NCBI GenBank assembly: GCA_934339135.1
Contig: CAKRHP010000004.1
Location: 1-64,000, forward strand
Direction: 5' to 3'
Length of the DNA stretch: 64,000 bases
Source of the DNA: an uncultured Lachnospiraceae bacterium
Lineage (GTDB): Bacteria > Bacillota > Clostridia > Lachnospirales > Lachnospiraceae
Below are positions 16,545-26,807 of this stretch, one piece after another. The notes beneath the pieces were generated by a model. The model worked only from the letters and a program-made list of their open reading frames with translations. It did no database searches and was not told the DNA's origin. How positions within the stretch are numbered: the first letter of the stretch is position 1; every line of letters begins with the position of its first letter. The position numbers and the translations under genes are program-made.

Positions 16545-19292
16545 TTACAAGCTGTCAACGGGATTCTCACTGGCATCCCCATCGCCATTCTCCGCCTGTG
16601 GTGTCATAAATTTCTCAATGATCTCCACAATACCATCTTCGTCATTGGTTGCCGTTACATAATCTGCTGTTTCCTTTACTTCCTTCTGGGCATTTCCCAT
16701 GGCAACGCCCTTGCCTGCATACCGCAGCATCGGCAGATCATTGAAGCTGTCACCGACACAGATGACCTTCTCACGGTTGATCTCCAAAAATTTCATCAAC
16801 TTATCTACTGCCACAGATTTATCTACAAACTTCGGCAGGATCTCTACATAAAACGGATCGGACCGAAATACATTCAGCTTGTCTCCGAAACGCTCTTTTA
16901 ACGTCTTTTCGACTTCCTTCATCTTGTCCGGTGCTCCGGAAAGAAGCAGCTTATTGACAGGGAAGTCGATGGCGCGTACCAGATCATTGACCTGACGGAT
17001 CGTGATATCGCATGCCTTGGCATCCGCTTCAATATAAGAATCGATACCGTTCCCGGCCAGAAGCTCCTTCGCTTCGTCATGATAAACGGTAATACCAAGT
17101 TGCAGCTCCTTAGCCGCCTCATAGACCGGCTTGATCATATCCTGATCCAGTGTCTGGTTGTAAATACATTCTCCCGTCTTGCAGTTGACAACCGTGGTAC
17201 CGTTATACGCAATGACATAACCGCCAAACTGCTCCAGCTGAATGGCCGCTGCCGTCCGCCGGATGCCGGAAATGGAACGGCCGGAAGCGATTGCCACCGT
17301 CTTTCCTCTCTGTTGCAGCTCGATCAGTGCCTGGCGCGTCTTTTCGGATACCTTTTTGTCTGAGTCGACCAACGTGCCGTCTACATCAAGTACAAGCGCA
17401 TCATATAGGTCTCCCTCCGGATCCTTAATGCCCTTCACCTGACGGAATATCTTCATAAACTCCTTACCGGTAATGGTCTCGTGAGCGATCAAAAACTCTG
17501 CCAGCTTGTCCAATGCTTCCCTATCACCCCGCAGAAGCTCCTCCGCCTTGGCATAACACTCTTTCAGGATGCGCATAACCTCCTGATCGATCTCTGCCTC
17601 TGTGGCATCACCGCAGTTTAACACAGCCCGTCCGTCAAGATAACGGTTCTGGATGGATTCCAGACCGATCAGCCCAAACTTCTCTGACATACCATACTGT
17701 GTCACCATGGCTCTGGCCAGCTTAGTTGCCTGCTCAATATCATTGGATGCACCTGTGGTAATAGAATCAAATACAATCTGCTCAGCGGCACGTCCACCAA
17801 ACAATGTGGTGATCCGGGTCAGTATCTCATCCTTACTCATAAGATACTTTTCCTCCTCCGGCACCTGCATTACATAGCCCAGAGAACCCATGGTCCTCGG
17901 TACGATCGTAATCTTCTGAACCGGCTCAGAATGCTTCATCAGCGCTGTTACCAGGGCATGACCCGTCTCATGGTAAGCAACGATCTTTTTCTCTTCCTTC
18001 CCCAGGATCCGATCCTTCTTTTCTTTACCGGCGATCACAACCTCAACCGCCTCAAACAGATCTGCCTGGCAGACTGCCTTTCTACCTGCTTTGACTGCCA
18101 TAATAGCCGCCTCGTTGATCATATTGGCCAGATCGGAACCTACGGCACCGCTGGTCGCCAGGGCGATCTCATCAAAATCTACCGTTTCATCCATCAGGAC
18201 ATCCTTGGCATGCACCTTGAGAATATCCACACGTCCTTTCAGATCCGGCTTCTCCACGATCACACGGCGATCAAAACGTCCCGGACGAAGAAGCGCCTTG
18301 TCCAGTACCTCCGGACGGTTTGTGGCACCCAGGATCACAAGTCCCTTGGAACTGTCGAAACCATCCATCTCGGAAAGAAGCTGATTCAATGTCTGCTCTC
18401 TCTCATCATTGCCGCCGCCATACTGGCTGTCACGACTCTTACCGATGGCATCGATCTCATCAATAAAAATAATACATGGTGCCATTGCCTGTGCCTGCTT
18501 GAAAAGATCTCTTACACGGGAAGCACCCACACCCACAAACATCTCTACAAAATCGGAGCCCGACAGGGAGAAAAACGGCACTCCCGCCTCACCTGCCACT
18601 GCCTTTGCCAGAAGTGTCTTACCGGTACCCGGAGGTCCTACCAGAAGTGCTCCCTTTGGCAGTCTCGCACCGATCTCGGTATACTTCCCCGGATTGTTCA
18701 GGAAATCTACCATCTCAGTCAGGGAATCCATGGCCTCCTCCTGCCCTGCCACATCTTTAAAGGTCACACCGGTTTCCTTCTGTACATACATCTTAGCGGT
18801 ACTCTTACCAATACCCATCATGCCGCCGGAATTACGGGACATCAGACGGAAGATCAGGAACAGGCCTCCCCAAAGCAAAAGCACCGGGAGCAGATAGGAC
18901 ATCAGCATATAGATCATGCTGGAACTGTTGTCCGTCAGATCCTTTTTAAACTCAACACCCGCTTTATTTAAACGCTCTACCAGGCTGTAATCCATAGAAA
19001 TGATCCCTGTATAATAGGTAATCTGATATACACTGTCTCCGCTGCTCTGCGGCGTGATCTTTAACCGGTCTGCCGTCAATGTAACGGACTTCACCTGCCC
19101 ATCATCCAGCATCCGGATAAATTTGTCATAGGTAATCTCCCGGTTGGTCATCTGCTGTACCTGATGATTCATCATGGTAAATACCAGAAACACACCAACA
19201 GCCACCAAAAGGCAGATGATGATCCCTCTGCGGTTTTGTTTTTTCTGACGGTCATCATCGCCGCCATTCTGTCTGTTTGTATTATTGTCCAA
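16545..19292 (-). CDS. ftsH: FtsH membrane metalloprotease fused to a Cof-type HAD phosphatase
   Basis: 915 residues; usual FtsH proteins have 600-700. Residues 1-615 are complete FtsH: TM1 about 24-41, external domain, TM2 about 127-149, Walker A GPPGTGKT (219-226), Walker [12 protein letters not shown] (274-284), and zinc motif HETGH (441-445). After the FtsH end motif [13 protein letters not shown], a 12-residue bridge leads without a stop into a complete HAD-IIB enzyme (about 630-893): DVDGT (636-640), [14 protein letters not shown] and [10 protein letters not shown] (847-856). The first part degrades membrane and misfolded proteins; the second would dephosphorylate a small metabolite on the cytoplasmic side. 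Start is TTG with AGGAGG 8 bp upstream. No frameshift scar is visible at the joint. Confidence 0.95.
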   Translation of the reverse strand: MDNNTNRQNGGDDDRQKKQNRRGIIICLLVAVGVFLVFTMMNHQVQQMTNREITYDKFIRMLDDGQVKSVTLTADRLKITPQSSGDSVYQITYYTGIISMDYSLVERLNKAGVEFKKDLTDNSSSMIYMLMSYLLPVLLLWGGLFLIFRLMSRNSGGMMGIGKSTAKMYVQKETGVTFKDVAGQEEAMDSLTEMVDFLNNPGKYTEIGARLPKGALLVGPPGTGKTLLAKAVAGEAGVPFFSLSGSDFVEMFVGVGASRVRDLFKQAQAMAPCIIFIDEIDAIGKSRDSQYGGGNDEREQTLNQLLSEMDGFDSSKGLVILGATNRPEVLDKALLRPGRFDRRVIVEKPDLKGRVDILKVHAKDVLMDETVDFDEIALATSGAVGSDLANMINEAAIMAVKAGRKAVCQADLFEAVEVVIAGKEKKDRILGKEEKKIVAYHETGHALVTALMKHSEPVQKITIVPRTMGSLGYVMQVPEEEKYLMSKDEILTRITTLFGGRAAEQIVFDSITTGASNDIEQATKLARAMVTQYGMSEKFGLIGLESIQNRYLDGRAVLNCGDATEAEIDQEVMRILKECYAKAEELLRGDREALDKLAEFLIAHETITGKEFMKIFRQVKGIKDPEGDLYDALVLDVDGTLVDSDKKVSEKTRQALIELQQRGKTVAIASGRSISGIRRTAAAIQLEQFGGYVIAYNGTTVVNCKTGECIYNQTLDQDMIKPVYEAAKELQLGITVYHDEAKELLAGNGIDSYIEADAKACDITIRQVNDLVRAIDFPVNKLLLSGAPDKMKEVEKTLKERFGDKLNVFRSDPFYVEILPKFVDKSVAVDKLMKFLEINREKVICVGDSFNDLPMLRYAGKGVAMGNAQKEVKETADYVTATNDEDGIVEIIEKFMTPQAENGDGDASENPVDSL

Positions 19293-19376
19293 TGCTATGT
19301 CCTCCTAATAGCCAGTTCTGTATAGATTCTGCCTTAAACCGTCATTTGGCGATCCGGCAGATACATCATATGCTTT

Positions 19377-19405
19377 ATTATAATGATAGTGTTCCCATAA
19401 ATCAA
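19377..19405 (-). promoter_or_regulatory. Sigma-A promoter of ftsH-HAD
   Basis: TTGATT (400-405 of this kilobase) and TATAAT (19377-19382) on the minus strand are 17 bp apart, about 85 bp upstream of the TTG start. Confidence 0.75.
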
Positions 19406-19460
19406 TATATCAACCTGTGAAGAAAATCTGATAATTCTGAAAATTCTGTAAAAAAAGAAT

Positions 19461-19490
19461 TGAAACATTTCCTAGTTTAGGAGTATACTG
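19461..19490 (+). promoter_or_regulatory. Likely promoter of pyrG
   Basis: TTGAAA (19461-19466) and TATACT (19485-19490) with an 18-bp spacer lie about 60 bp before the pyrG start, divergent from the ftsH promoter. Confidence 0.6.
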
Positions 19491-19548
19491 ATAGATAGTT
19501 TTTTTATTGACATCAATCATTGCACATTACAAAATGGAGGAAAAAAAC

Positions 19549-21156
19549 ATGGCAGTCAAATATGTCTTTGTTACAGGTGGTGTTGTATCCGGTCTTGGAA
19601 AGGGTATTACTGCAGCTTCGCTGGGACGTCTTCTGAAAATGAGAGGCTACAGCGTGACCATGCAGAAGTTTGATCCCTACATTAATATTGATCCGGGTAC
19701 CATGAATCCGGTACAGCACGGAGAGGTTTTCGTTACGGACGACGGTGCGGAGACAGATCTTGATCTGGGTCACTATGAGCGTTTCATCGATGAAAGTCTT
19801 ACAAAGCAGTCCAATGTCACAACCGGTAAGGTGTACTGGTCTGTTTTGAATAAGGAGCGTCGGGGCGATTATGGCGGAGGTACCGTACAGGTCATTCCCC
19901 ATATTACCAATGAGATCAAAAGCCGTTTCTACCGGAACGATGGCTGTAAGGATACACAGATTGCCATTATCGAGGTGGGTGGCACCGCAGGCGATATCGA
20001 AAGCCAGCCATTTCTGGAGTCTATCCGTCAGTTCCAGCATGATATGGGACATGACAATGTTGCTCTGATCCACGTTACATTGATTCCTTATCTTCATGCT
20101 TCCGGCGAGATGAAAACCAAGCCAACCCAGGCCAGCGTAAAGGAACTGCAGGGAATGGGTATCCAGCCGGATGTGATCGTCTGCCGTACGGAACATCCGT
20201 TAGAACCGGGATTGAAAGATAAGATCGCACTTTTCTGTAATGTGCCGGCATCCCATGTACTTCAGAATCTGGATGTGGAAACCCTTTATGAGGCACCTCT
20301 GGCAATGGAGAAGGAGCATCTTGCAGATGTGATCTGCGAGTGTCTGAAGTTAGATTGTCCGGAACCGGATATTACCGAGTGGGAAAACATGGTAAATACC
20401 ATTAAGAATCTGGAAAAGGACGTTACGGTCGCACTGGTTGGCAAGTACACCTCTCTCCATGATGCGTATATCAGCGTCGTTGAGTCATTGAAGCATGGTG
20501 GTCTTGCCCACAAGAGCAACGTCAATATCAAATGGATCCCTTCCGAGGATGTTCATGAAGATAATGTAGATGAGCTTCTGGGAGACGTCAGTGGTATTCT
20601 CGTCCCGGGTGGTTTCGGTGACCGTGGCATCGACGGTAAGATCCTTGCGATCAAATATGCCCGTGAACACAAAGTTCCATTCCTTGGTCTTTGTCTTGGT
20701 ATGCAGCTTGCCATTGTAGAATTTGCAAGAAATGTGGTAGGCTTCAACGATGCCCACAGTATTGAACTGGATCCGCAGACAACACATCCGGTCATTCACC
20801 TGATGCCGGAGCAGGATGGCGTTGAGGATATCGGCGGCACCTTACGTCTCGGTTCTTATCCTTGTGTACTGGACAAGTCCACAAAGGCATATGCGCTTTA
20901 CGGTGAGGAAACGATCCACGAGAGACACAGACACCGCTACGAGGTCAACAACTACTACCGCGAAGATCTTCTTAAGGCAGGCATGACCTTCTCCGGCCTT
21001 TCTCCGGACGGTCGTATCGTAGAAATGTTAGAGCTTCCGGATCATCCTTGGTTTATCGCCACGCAGGCACATCCGGAGTTTAAGTCAAGACCAAACAGAC
21101 CACACCCGTTATTCAAGGGCTTTGTGGGTGCTGCACTGGAATATCAGGATAAATAA
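19549..21156 (+). CDS. pyrG: CTP synthase
   Basis: 535 residues from the ATG at 19549, which has GGAGG at 8 bp; the frame extends further upstream but without support. The N-terminal synthase domain begins [18 protein letters not shown] (P-loop-like) and carries the UTP/ATP site residues; the C-terminal glutamine amidotransferase domain has GLCLGMQLA with the catalytic Cys and the HPEFKSRP end motif with the catalytic His/Glu. It makes CTP from UTP, ATP and glutamine. It is a single-gene unit with its own promoter and terminator. No PyrR attenuator or pausing element is obvious in the short leader. Confidence 0.98.
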   Translation: MAVKYVFVTGGVVSGLGKGITAASLGRLLKMRGYSVTMQKFDPYINIDPGTMNPVQHGEVFVTDDGAETDLDLGHYERFIDESLTKQSNVTTGKVYWSVLNKERRGDYGGGTVQVIPHITNEIKSRFYRNDGCKDTQIAIIEVGGTAGDIESQPFLESIRQFQHDMGHDNVALIHVTLIPYLHASGEMKTKPTQASVKELQGMGIQPDVIVCRTEHPLEPGLKDKIALFCNVPASHVLQNLDVETLYEAPLAMEKEHLADVICECLKLDCPEPDITEWENMVNTIKNLEKDVTVALVGKYTSLHDAYISVVESLKHGGLAHKSNVNIKWIPSEDVHEDNVDELLGDVSGILVPGGFGDRGIDGKILAIKYAREHKVPFLGLCLGMQLAIVEFARNVVGFNDAHSIELDPQTTHPVIHLMPEQDGVEDIGGTLRLGSYPCVLDKSTKAYALYGEETIHERHRHRYEVNNYYREDLLKAGMTFSGLSPDGRIVEMLELPDHPWFIATQAHPEFKSRPNRPHPLFKGFVGAALEYQDK

Positions 21157-21180
21157 CACAGAATACATCTGTAATTAAAG

Positions 21181-21230
21181 ACCGCATGTATGGCAGATAT
21201 CAAATCCGTCACACATGCGGTTTTATTTTT
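21181..21230 (+). terminator. Terminator after pyrG, possibly bidirectional
   Basis: ACCGCATGT and ACATGCGGT form a 9-bp stem followed by TTTTATTTTT. On the other strand the stem is followed by TCTTTAATTA, so it may also stop the permease gene ending at 21229. Confidence 0.85.
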
Positions 21231-22365
21231 AATATTTCCGATATTCATTGATATCGTGAGCCAAAATCTTAATTCCACGGATATAGTTGTCAAACATGCC
21301 CTCCCGGTAACATTCCATCAGGATCATCCCCACGGGGATTCCGATGATCAGTCCCAGCACTCCTGCGAGACGATAACCAATCAGCATAAACACCAGCGTT
21401 TCAAACGGACTCATCCCGATATTGTCACCGATCAACTTTGGTTCCAGCACCTGACGAACGATCAATACCACCACATAAATAACAAACAGTATGGCCGCAT
21501 ACGTATAAGAGCCTGTCACCAGACGGTAAACTGCCCATGGTACCAACACAGTTCCTGCTCCGAAGAACGGCAGGAAATCTACGATGGCGATCACCACAGC
21601 CAGTAGCCCGCTGTAGCTGATCCCCATAAAAGCAAATGGGATCACCGTAATAAAGAAGATTACGATCATGATCTGGAAATGTGCTTTGAAGTAGCCTCCA
21701 ATGGCACGGATAAAGATTTTCTTGATCTTATTCCAGATGCGCTGCACTCCCGCCGGAGTCTTTTCCTGCAGAAGCTTTGTAAAACGATCCTTCTCTACTG
21801 TCATGAAGTAGGAAGCCAGAATCGTCAGGATCGCATATACAAGGAAATCCATCAGGGAACTCGCCAGAGAGCTTACCTTCGACAAAGAACCGGAATTTAC
21901 CATTTTAAGAAGTCCGTCGATCGCCTTCTGAATATAGTCATCCAGCACATTCTCCCGCTGGTCAAATGCCAGCTTGACATCTGCCGGAATGATATTGTAC
22001 TTCTGATGGAGCGACTGGAATAAATGCTGCAAGTTCTGCGTGACGGAATCGTACACCTGTGGCAGTTCTGTTACCCAGGAACTAAACTGCGTTGCCACCA
22101 GCACTGCCAGCCCATAAAATGCTGCGATCAACGCCGCCAGTACCAGAATGATCACCAAAGCCGAACCATGCTTTCTCATGATCTTGATCCGCTTCTCCAA
22201 AAAATGTATGATCGGATTGGCGATCATTGCCACGATCCACGCTACGATCAGCGGCATCAGAAACCGCACAAGCGGCGGCACCACAAAGATCAAAAGCAGA
22301 ATACCTGCCAGTGCAATTCCTAAATTAACAAGGATCCGTCGATGCAAATCCCTCTGGTCCTCCAT
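21229..22365 (-). CDS. AI-2E family transporter (YdiK/YtvI-like)
   Basis: 378 residues from the ATG at 22363-22365, which has GGGAGG at 9 bp. About eight membrane spans in the pattern of the AI-2E exporter family: two N-terminal spans, a long helical loop (about 120-160), then a C-terminal bundle with the conserved DFLPFFGAG and PKLIGDNIGMSPF segments. Members export autoinducer-2 or act as Na+/H+ antiporters; the substrate is not evident here. It follows the DUF368 gene by about 18 bp on the same strand, so both may share an envelope-related role. Confidence 0.88.
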   Translation of the reverse strand: MEDQRDLHRRILVNLGIALAGILLLIFVVPPLVRFLMPLIVAWIVAMIANPIIHFLEKRIKIMRKHGSALVIILVLAALIAAFYGLAVLVATQFSSWVTELPQVYDSVTQNLQHLFQSLHQKYNIIPADVKLAFDQRENVLDDYIQKAIDGLLKMVNSGSLSKVSSLASSLMDFLVYAILTILASYFMTVEKDRFTKLLQEKTPAGVQRIWNKIKKIFIRAIGGYFKAHFQIMIVIFFITVIPFAFMGISYSGLLAVVIAIVDFLPFFGAGTVLVPWAVYRLVTGSYTYAAILFVIYVVVLIVRQVLEPKLIGDNIGMSPFETLVFMLIGYRLAGVLGLIIGIPVGMILMECYREGMFDNYIRGIKILAHDINEYRKY

Positions 22366-22383
22366 ACAGATCAACCTCCCATT

Positions 22384-23235
22384 CTACTCTTTGCCAAGGC
22401 AAAGTGCGATCACTGTACCAATGATAAATGTAATCACTCCCGTCACTCCATCGATCACTGTCATACCTGCCAGAGATACACTCATAAGAATGACAATCGG
22501 AGAAGCCACCACAAGCCCCATGATACCGCTGTAAGTCAGTGCTTCATACTTCTCCATGAGCATTTCGATCAGCTTTGCCACTGCAAAAATACCAACAACC
22601 ACGCCGATTCCAAACGGGATCAGTACCAGACAAATGTGAACTACCTGTGGAATGTCGAACGCCACCAGTGCGGTGATCAGATTTTTGACACTGCCGATCA
22701 CCGGATAATAATACCCCATGGTCATGAGCATCATCGAACCGCTGACACCCGGAATAACCATTGTCGCAGCAGCGATCACCCCGACAATCACAAGCTTAAG
22801 TAAAGACAACGGCGTCAATGTCAATTCTACATCTGTACCATGGCCGCCGAAAACCTGCAGTAAAATAATAGAGCCAAAAAAGATAAGAAATACCAGCCCA
22901 TGGGATATCCCCAGCTTCGTCCCCTTTAAATGCCCCGTCAATATCGGCACACCTCCAAGGATCAAACCAATAAATAACATACAGGTCTGAAAGGGAATAT
23001 GCTCAAACATCGCTACGATCGCAAATGCCAGACCGACAATACCAATGGCCATACCCACGAAATACGGAAGCAGCGTCTTGATGCTTTTGACCGGCTGCTG
23101 AAACAGATGTGTCACACTGTAGATCAGCTTATCATAGATTCCCATGGACACCATCATCGTGCCGCCGCTGACTCCCGGTATTGCATTGGCAATGCCGATT
23201 ACAACACCACGCAATATGTCCTTAAACAAATTCAT
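22384..23235 (-). CDS. DUF368 membrane protein (PopT-type polyprenyl-phosphate transporter)
   Basis: 283 residues, about eight to nine membrane spans. Two inverted-repeat-like halves each carry the family motif: IANAIPGVSGGTMMVSMGIY near 15-34 and MVIPGVSGSMMLMTMGYY near 158-175. DUF368 proteins have been shown to recycle undecaprenyl phosphate across the membrane, which supports peptidoglycan and surface polymer synthesis; that would fit the large glycan locus in this window. SD AGGAGGAAAAGG precedes the ATG. The specific substrate in this organism is inferred from the family. Confidence 0.9.
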   Translation of the reverse strand: MNLFKDILRGVVIGIANAIPGVSGGTMMVSMGIYDKLIYSVTHLFQQPVKSIKTLLPYFVGMAIGIVGLAFAIVAMFEHIPFQTCMLFIGLILGGVPILTGHLKGTKLGISHGLVFLIFFGSIILLQVFGGHGTDVELTLTPLSLLKLVIVGVIAAATMVIPGVSGSMMLMTMGYYYPVIGSVKNLITALVAFDIPQVVHICLVLIPFGIGVVVGIFAVAKLIEMLMEKYEALTYSGIMGLVVASPIVILMSVSLAGMTVIDGVTGVITFIIGTVIALCLGKE

Positions 23236-23263
23236 AACCTTTTCCTCCTGATTTTTTGAATAA

Positions 23264-23285
23264 ACTACATTTCATTTTATGTAGT
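23264..23285. repeat. Inverted repeat in the DUF368 leader
   Basis: ACTACAT and ATGTAGT arms around an 8-bp centre lie between the DUF368 promoter and its start codon. The placement fits an operator, but no regulator is known. Confidence 0.5.
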
Positions 23286-23302
23286 GTTCGCTAAATAAAC
23301 AC

Positions 23303-23331
23303 ATCATAGCATATAATCTTTTGAGTTACAA
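23303..23331 (-). promoter_or_regulatory. Sigma-A promoter of DUF368 and AI-2E genes
   Basis: TTGTAA (23326-23331) and TATGAT (23303-23308) on the minus strand with a 17-bp spacer, about 65 bp before the start at 23235. Confidence 0.6.
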
Positions 23332-23431
23332 TTATTTCTGTGTTCTTCACAAAATATTAAGATTTACTCCTCTATCCATTCGGAATCATTAATGATAAAA
23401 TAGGAAATATCAAGTAAGAAAGGATTATCCT

Positions 23432-25588
23432 ATGATTAAAATAAATAAATCCATGAAGCGAAAAACAGCGATCATGTCCTGTATTATGGGGCTTTCTCTC
23501 TGTGTCACCCTGTGCCATCCGGCAGCTGCCATGGCCAGCGAAGTTTCCAACGATGCCATTGACCGGATCATTACCCGGACAGACCGTACCGATGATCACA
23601 ATATAATCCATTCCTCTATGGAGGATTCTTCCGGACAGACCTATACCGATCCCGGCGCAGACAGCTCCGGACGCAGTCTCAAAAAGGCGGCCGAGCTGCC
23701 TTCCCGTTATGATCTGCGCGACGATAACCTGACAACATCCATAAAGGATCAGGGGGTCACGAATATCTGCTGGGCTTTTTCTGTCATTAAAGCAGTGGAG
23801 TCAAACTGTATCAAAAACGGGCTTTTTCTGCCTGAAACAGCCGACTTTTCCGAAAACCACCTTGCCTGGTTTTCTTATCACCCTTCTACAGATATTTCCG
23901 ATCCTACCTACCGGGATGGTATTTCCTCTGCGGCGAACACCTCCGATGCGTCATTCCTGCCCAATCCTTTTGCCTACGGAAGCGTTTCCGGCAACATTCC
24001 TTATGATAATGGCGGTTCTGCTCTGCTGGCCAATTTTACTCTGGCAAAATGGTCCGGTGCAGAGCTGGAAAGTGCAGCCCCGTTTACCGGCGATACCACG
24101 GAACATGAAACGGCTATGGCCTATAACATGGTACAAAACGGAAAGCTGCGCTATGATTCCTATGCTCATCTGCAGAATGTCTACAACTATGATGAATACC
24201 TGATCGGTAAGAACTATTATTATGAAAACCCATCCCTCATCTCCAAAATGAAGCAGGCGATCCTGAATTACGGTGCCATGTCCGTTTCTCTTTTTTATGA
24301 TAAATCCTTCCTTCATCATTCTTCCAACGGTTATGCCTATTACCAGAATTATTATGCCGGATCGGAGGGTGTGAAAAATGCGAATCACAGTGTCACGATC
24401 GTAGGATGGGATGATAACTTTTCCGCTTCGAACTTTTCCCGGACTCCATCCGGAAACGGTGCCTGGCTCATTGCCAACAGTTATGGCACCTCCAATGGAG
24501 ACAACGGTTACTTCTGGCTTTCCTACTATGACCAGTCCATCTGCGACTGCACAAGCTTTCTGATGGAATCTCCGGCCAATTACAATAATCTCTATCAGTA
24601 CGACGGCTTTGGCTGGGGTACCGTTACCTATTCTGACAGTGCCAGTCTCAAGATTGCCAATATATTCCGTGCGAAAGAATCCTCTAACCAGAAACTGCGC
24701 GCCGTTTCCTTTTATACAATGACGGATGATCAGCCATACCGGATCCAGGTATACCGCGGCATAAAGTCAGCTCCCACAGACGGACTTCTCATCGATGCCT
24801 GTACCACTTCCGGTACTGCTGCCCAAAACGGCTATCACACAATCTCACTGGCCTCCCCTGTAAATCTGGAAGCCGGTGAAAAGTTTTCTGTCGTAGTAAC
24901 TTACATCCAGGATGGCTCCAAAACGGTTTATGCACCCTTAGAGGGAAAAGATACTACAGACTCTTCTTTAAGGCTTTCCTACAGCTCACAGACCGGTCAG
25001 AGCTATTTATATACCAAAAAGAATACGACTGCAGCCAACAACACCATCCATTGGATGGATACATCCGTCCTCGGCTACAATAATGTCTGCGTCAAAGCAT
25101 TTGCGGACAATACAGAAGAAACTGCCGATCCACTTCCGGCTGTCAAAAAGACCATCACATTGGGAAAGGGAGAAACATACCGGCTGCCAAATAAATATAC
25201 CGGCTTTACCAGCAATGACCCGGCTCTTGCCTCAGTCAGCAGTACCGGCAAGGTATCCACACTGAAACGCGGAAAAACATCCATTCTCGTCTCCGACGGA
25301 ACGGAAACCTGTTTATATCGTTTCAATATCAAAAAAGCACCATCTAAAATAAAATTTAAGCCTTCCAAAAAGAAAAAGACCATAAAAAAAGGAAAGCGTT
25401 TCACCTTAAAGGTAAAGCTTTCCTCCGGATCTGCCAGCCGTAAGCTGAAATTCCATTCCTCCCGCCCGGGAGTTGCAAAGGTCTCACAGACCGGTAAGGT
25501 GACCGCGCGCCGACGCGGCAAAACAACGATCACCGCAAAAACCTATAACGGGCGTAAGGCAAAGCTGAAATTGACCGTTGTGAAATAA
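23432..25588 (+). CDS. Secreted C1A (papain-like) protease with lectin-like and Ig-like domains
   Basis: 718 residues. Signal peptide about 1-37 (cleavage near AAAMA). A C1A peptidase domain (about 90-375) has LPSRYDLRD, the catalytic Cys in TNICWAFS near 113, His in NHSVTIVGWDD near 319, and Asn in IANSYGTSNGDNGYFWLSY near 350. Residues about 390-545 match the lectin-like domain that accompanies such proteases (KLRAVSFYTMTDD ... RIQVYRGIKSAP). The end (about 570-718) holds a BIG2-like repeat (SSTGKVSTLKRGKTSI; SQTGKVTARRRGKTTI) and a Lys/Arg-rich stretch. It probably cleaves extracellular proteins while held at the wall. Single gene, start with AAAGGA. Confidence 0.88.
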   Translation: MIKINKSMKRKTAIMSCIMGLSLCVTLCHPAAAMASEVSNDAIDRIITRTDRTDDHNIIHSSMEDSSGQTYTDPGADSSGRSLKKAAELPSRYDLRDDNLTTSIKDQGVTNICWAFSVIKAVESNCIKNGLFLPETADFSENHLAWFSYHPSTDISDPTYRDGISSAANTSDASFLPNPFAYGSVSGNIPYDNGGSALLANFTLAKWSGAELESAAPFTGDTTEHETAMAYNMVQNGKLRYDSYAHLQNVYNYDEYLIGKNYYYENPSLISKMKQAILNYGAMSVSLFYDKSFLHHSSNGYAYYQNYYAGSEGVKNANHSVTIVGWDDNFSASNFSRTPSGNGAWLIANSYGTSNGDNGYFWLSYYDQSICDCTSFLMESPANYNNLYQYDGFGWGTVTYSDSASLKIANIFRAKESSNQKLRAVSFYTMTDDQPYRIQVYRGIKSAPTDGLLIDACTTSGTAAQNGYHTISLASPVNLEAGEKFSVVVTYIQDGSKTVYAPLEGKDTTDSSLRLSYSSQTGQSYLYTKKNTTAANNTIHWMDTSVLGYNNVCVKAFADNTEETADPLPAVKKTITLGKGETYRLPNKYTGFTSNDPALASVSSTGKVSTLKRGKTSILVSDGTETCLYRFNIKKAPSKIKFKPSKKKKTIKKGKRFTLKVKLSSGSASRKLKFHSSRPGVAKVSQTGKVTARRRGKTTITAKTYNGRKAKLKLTVVK

Positions 25589-25600
25589 ACACTTTTTCCT

Positions 25601-26293
25601 TTACTTGACCGGATCCTTTTCTTCTTTGTCCTTATCGGTTCCATCCATAAATGCGGCAAAAAAGTCCGGACACATATCCATCAGTGTCTGCTCCTGCCGA
25701 TCCTCGCTGACCAGATCCAGAACCGGCTTCATAACCGTCTGGAATCGTTCCGGATCCTTGGATAATCTCAGGATTTCTGCGGTATTGACCGCATCTGCGA
25801 GGGCTGTATGCTGTGCCCCCTGAAACTCGTAATCTGCAGCAGACACTGCATAAGACAGCTTGATCCGGTGATGAAGCCCCAGAAGGCGCCGGAACTCTTC
25901 CTGAAAATCCGTCCAGTGGGTTTCCATTTGCTGTATGATTTCCCCGGGATAGCTCTTAAACAGGGCTTCATGCTGAAACTGCCGGATATCCGACATACTC
26001 CAGGAGTAAAACTGTGTCTCCTCTGACCCGATCCATGCGGAAAAATCGTCCATCGCCTCAAAAAATCCCGGTGCATCTTTCACCTTATCATCGGTGATGC
26101 CAGTCAGATCAATGATCACAGCATCCATCGGACCAAACTCCGGTTTTACATAACTTTGATACGTATCTACCACCGCAAAGCTGTCATCCATCCGAACGGC
26201 ACCAATCTCGATCAATTCACTGGATAATTTGTTCTTGCCGCGCCATTGTTTTTCTATTTTATTCATTTCCAGGTCTATCATAATGTGTTGCAT
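25601..26293 (-). CDS. DEDDh 3'-5' exonuclease
   Basis: 230 residues. The exonuclease motifs are present: ExoI IDLEMN (Asp7, Glu9), ExoII around WSMSDIRQ, and ExoIII-epsilon-type HTALADAVNTAEI near 168-180, giving the DEDDh set of RNase T / DNA polymerase III epsilon-like enzymes. It probably trims 3' ends of DNA or RNA in the cytoplasm. The gene converges on the protease gene with a 12-bp gap and no clear terminator between them. The acidic/Lys tail after 200 is not conserved in the family. Its exact substrate is unknown. Confidence 0.85.
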   Translation of the reverse strand: MQHIMIDLEMNKIEKQWRGKNKLSSELIEIGAVRMDDSFAVVDTYQSYVKPEFGPMDAVIIDLTGITDDKVKDAPGFFEAMDDFSAWIGSEETQFYSWSMSDIRQFQHEALFKSYPGEIIQQMETHWTDFQEEFRRLLGLHHRIKLSYAVSAADYEFQGAQHTALADAVNTAEILRLSKDPERFQTVMKPVLDLVSEDRQEQTLMDMCPDFFAAFMDGTDKDKEEKDPVK

Positions 26294-26355
26294 TTTATTA
26301 CTCCCTATATTTTGTTATATTCGACATTTTCTGTATCTACATATAGTGCCTGATA

Positions 26356-26384
26356 TTGACTTTTTCCCATTTTTATGGTAATAT
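26356..26384 (+). promoter_or_regulatory. Sigma-A promoter of veg
   Basis: TTGACT (26356-26361) and TAATAT (26379-26384) with a 17-bp spacer. About 80 bp of leader follow before the veg start. Confidence 0.8.
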
Positions 26385-26467
26385 TTGTGTGTAGTGCTAA
26401 CGATTGTTATCGAATCATCCCCCCTTTTTTTGATTCATGACAATCCCGTAATCAAAGGAGGCGAACT

Positions 26468-26707
26468 ATGAGTCAATCCGATATCAATAAGGTTAGACGT
26501 TCTGTAGGTATGAACATTGGCAGCAAAGTTAAAATCCGCGCAAACCGCGGCAGACATAAGATTGACATCACCGAAGGAACTATCAGCAAAACGTATCCAA
26601 GTATCTTTCTGGTAGAGATCGTAAACGATCTGGATGCAACAACCCAGACAGTTTCTTACAGCTACACCGATGTGTTAACAAAAGATGTCCAGATGCAGTT
26701 ACTTTAA
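26468..26707 (+). CDS. veg: Veg family protein
   Basis: 79 residues, the standard size. The conserved core VRRSVGMNIGSKVKIRANRGR and the KTYPSIFLVEI and SYSYTDVLTKDVQ segments identify Veg. In Bacillus subtilis Veg is very highly transcribed and stimulates biofilm gene expression; its molecular action is still unclear. The gene has a consensus-like promoter, AAAGGAGG before the ATG, and a strong terminator, so it is a self-contained, highly expressed unit here as well. Confidence 0.95.
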   Translation: MSQSDINKVRRSVGMNIGSKVKIRANRGRHKIDITEGTISKTYPSIFLVEIVNDLDATTQTVSYSYTDVLTKDVQMQLL

Positions 26708-26716
26708 CTGATAATT

Positions 26717-26747
26717 TAAAAGCCATCCATTCATGGATGGCTTTTTT
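26717..26747. terminator. Strong bidirectional terminator between veg and the SEC-C gene
   Basis: AAAAGCCATCC-ATTCAT-GGATGGCTTTTTT: an 11-bp stem with T run in the plus direction for veg and an A/T-rich flank serving the convergent gene as well. Confidence 0.9.
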
Positions 26748-26807
26748 ATATCCAAAATAATTAATACAGCAGATATGTTACACACAAAATACTGCAAAGA
26801 AGCGATC

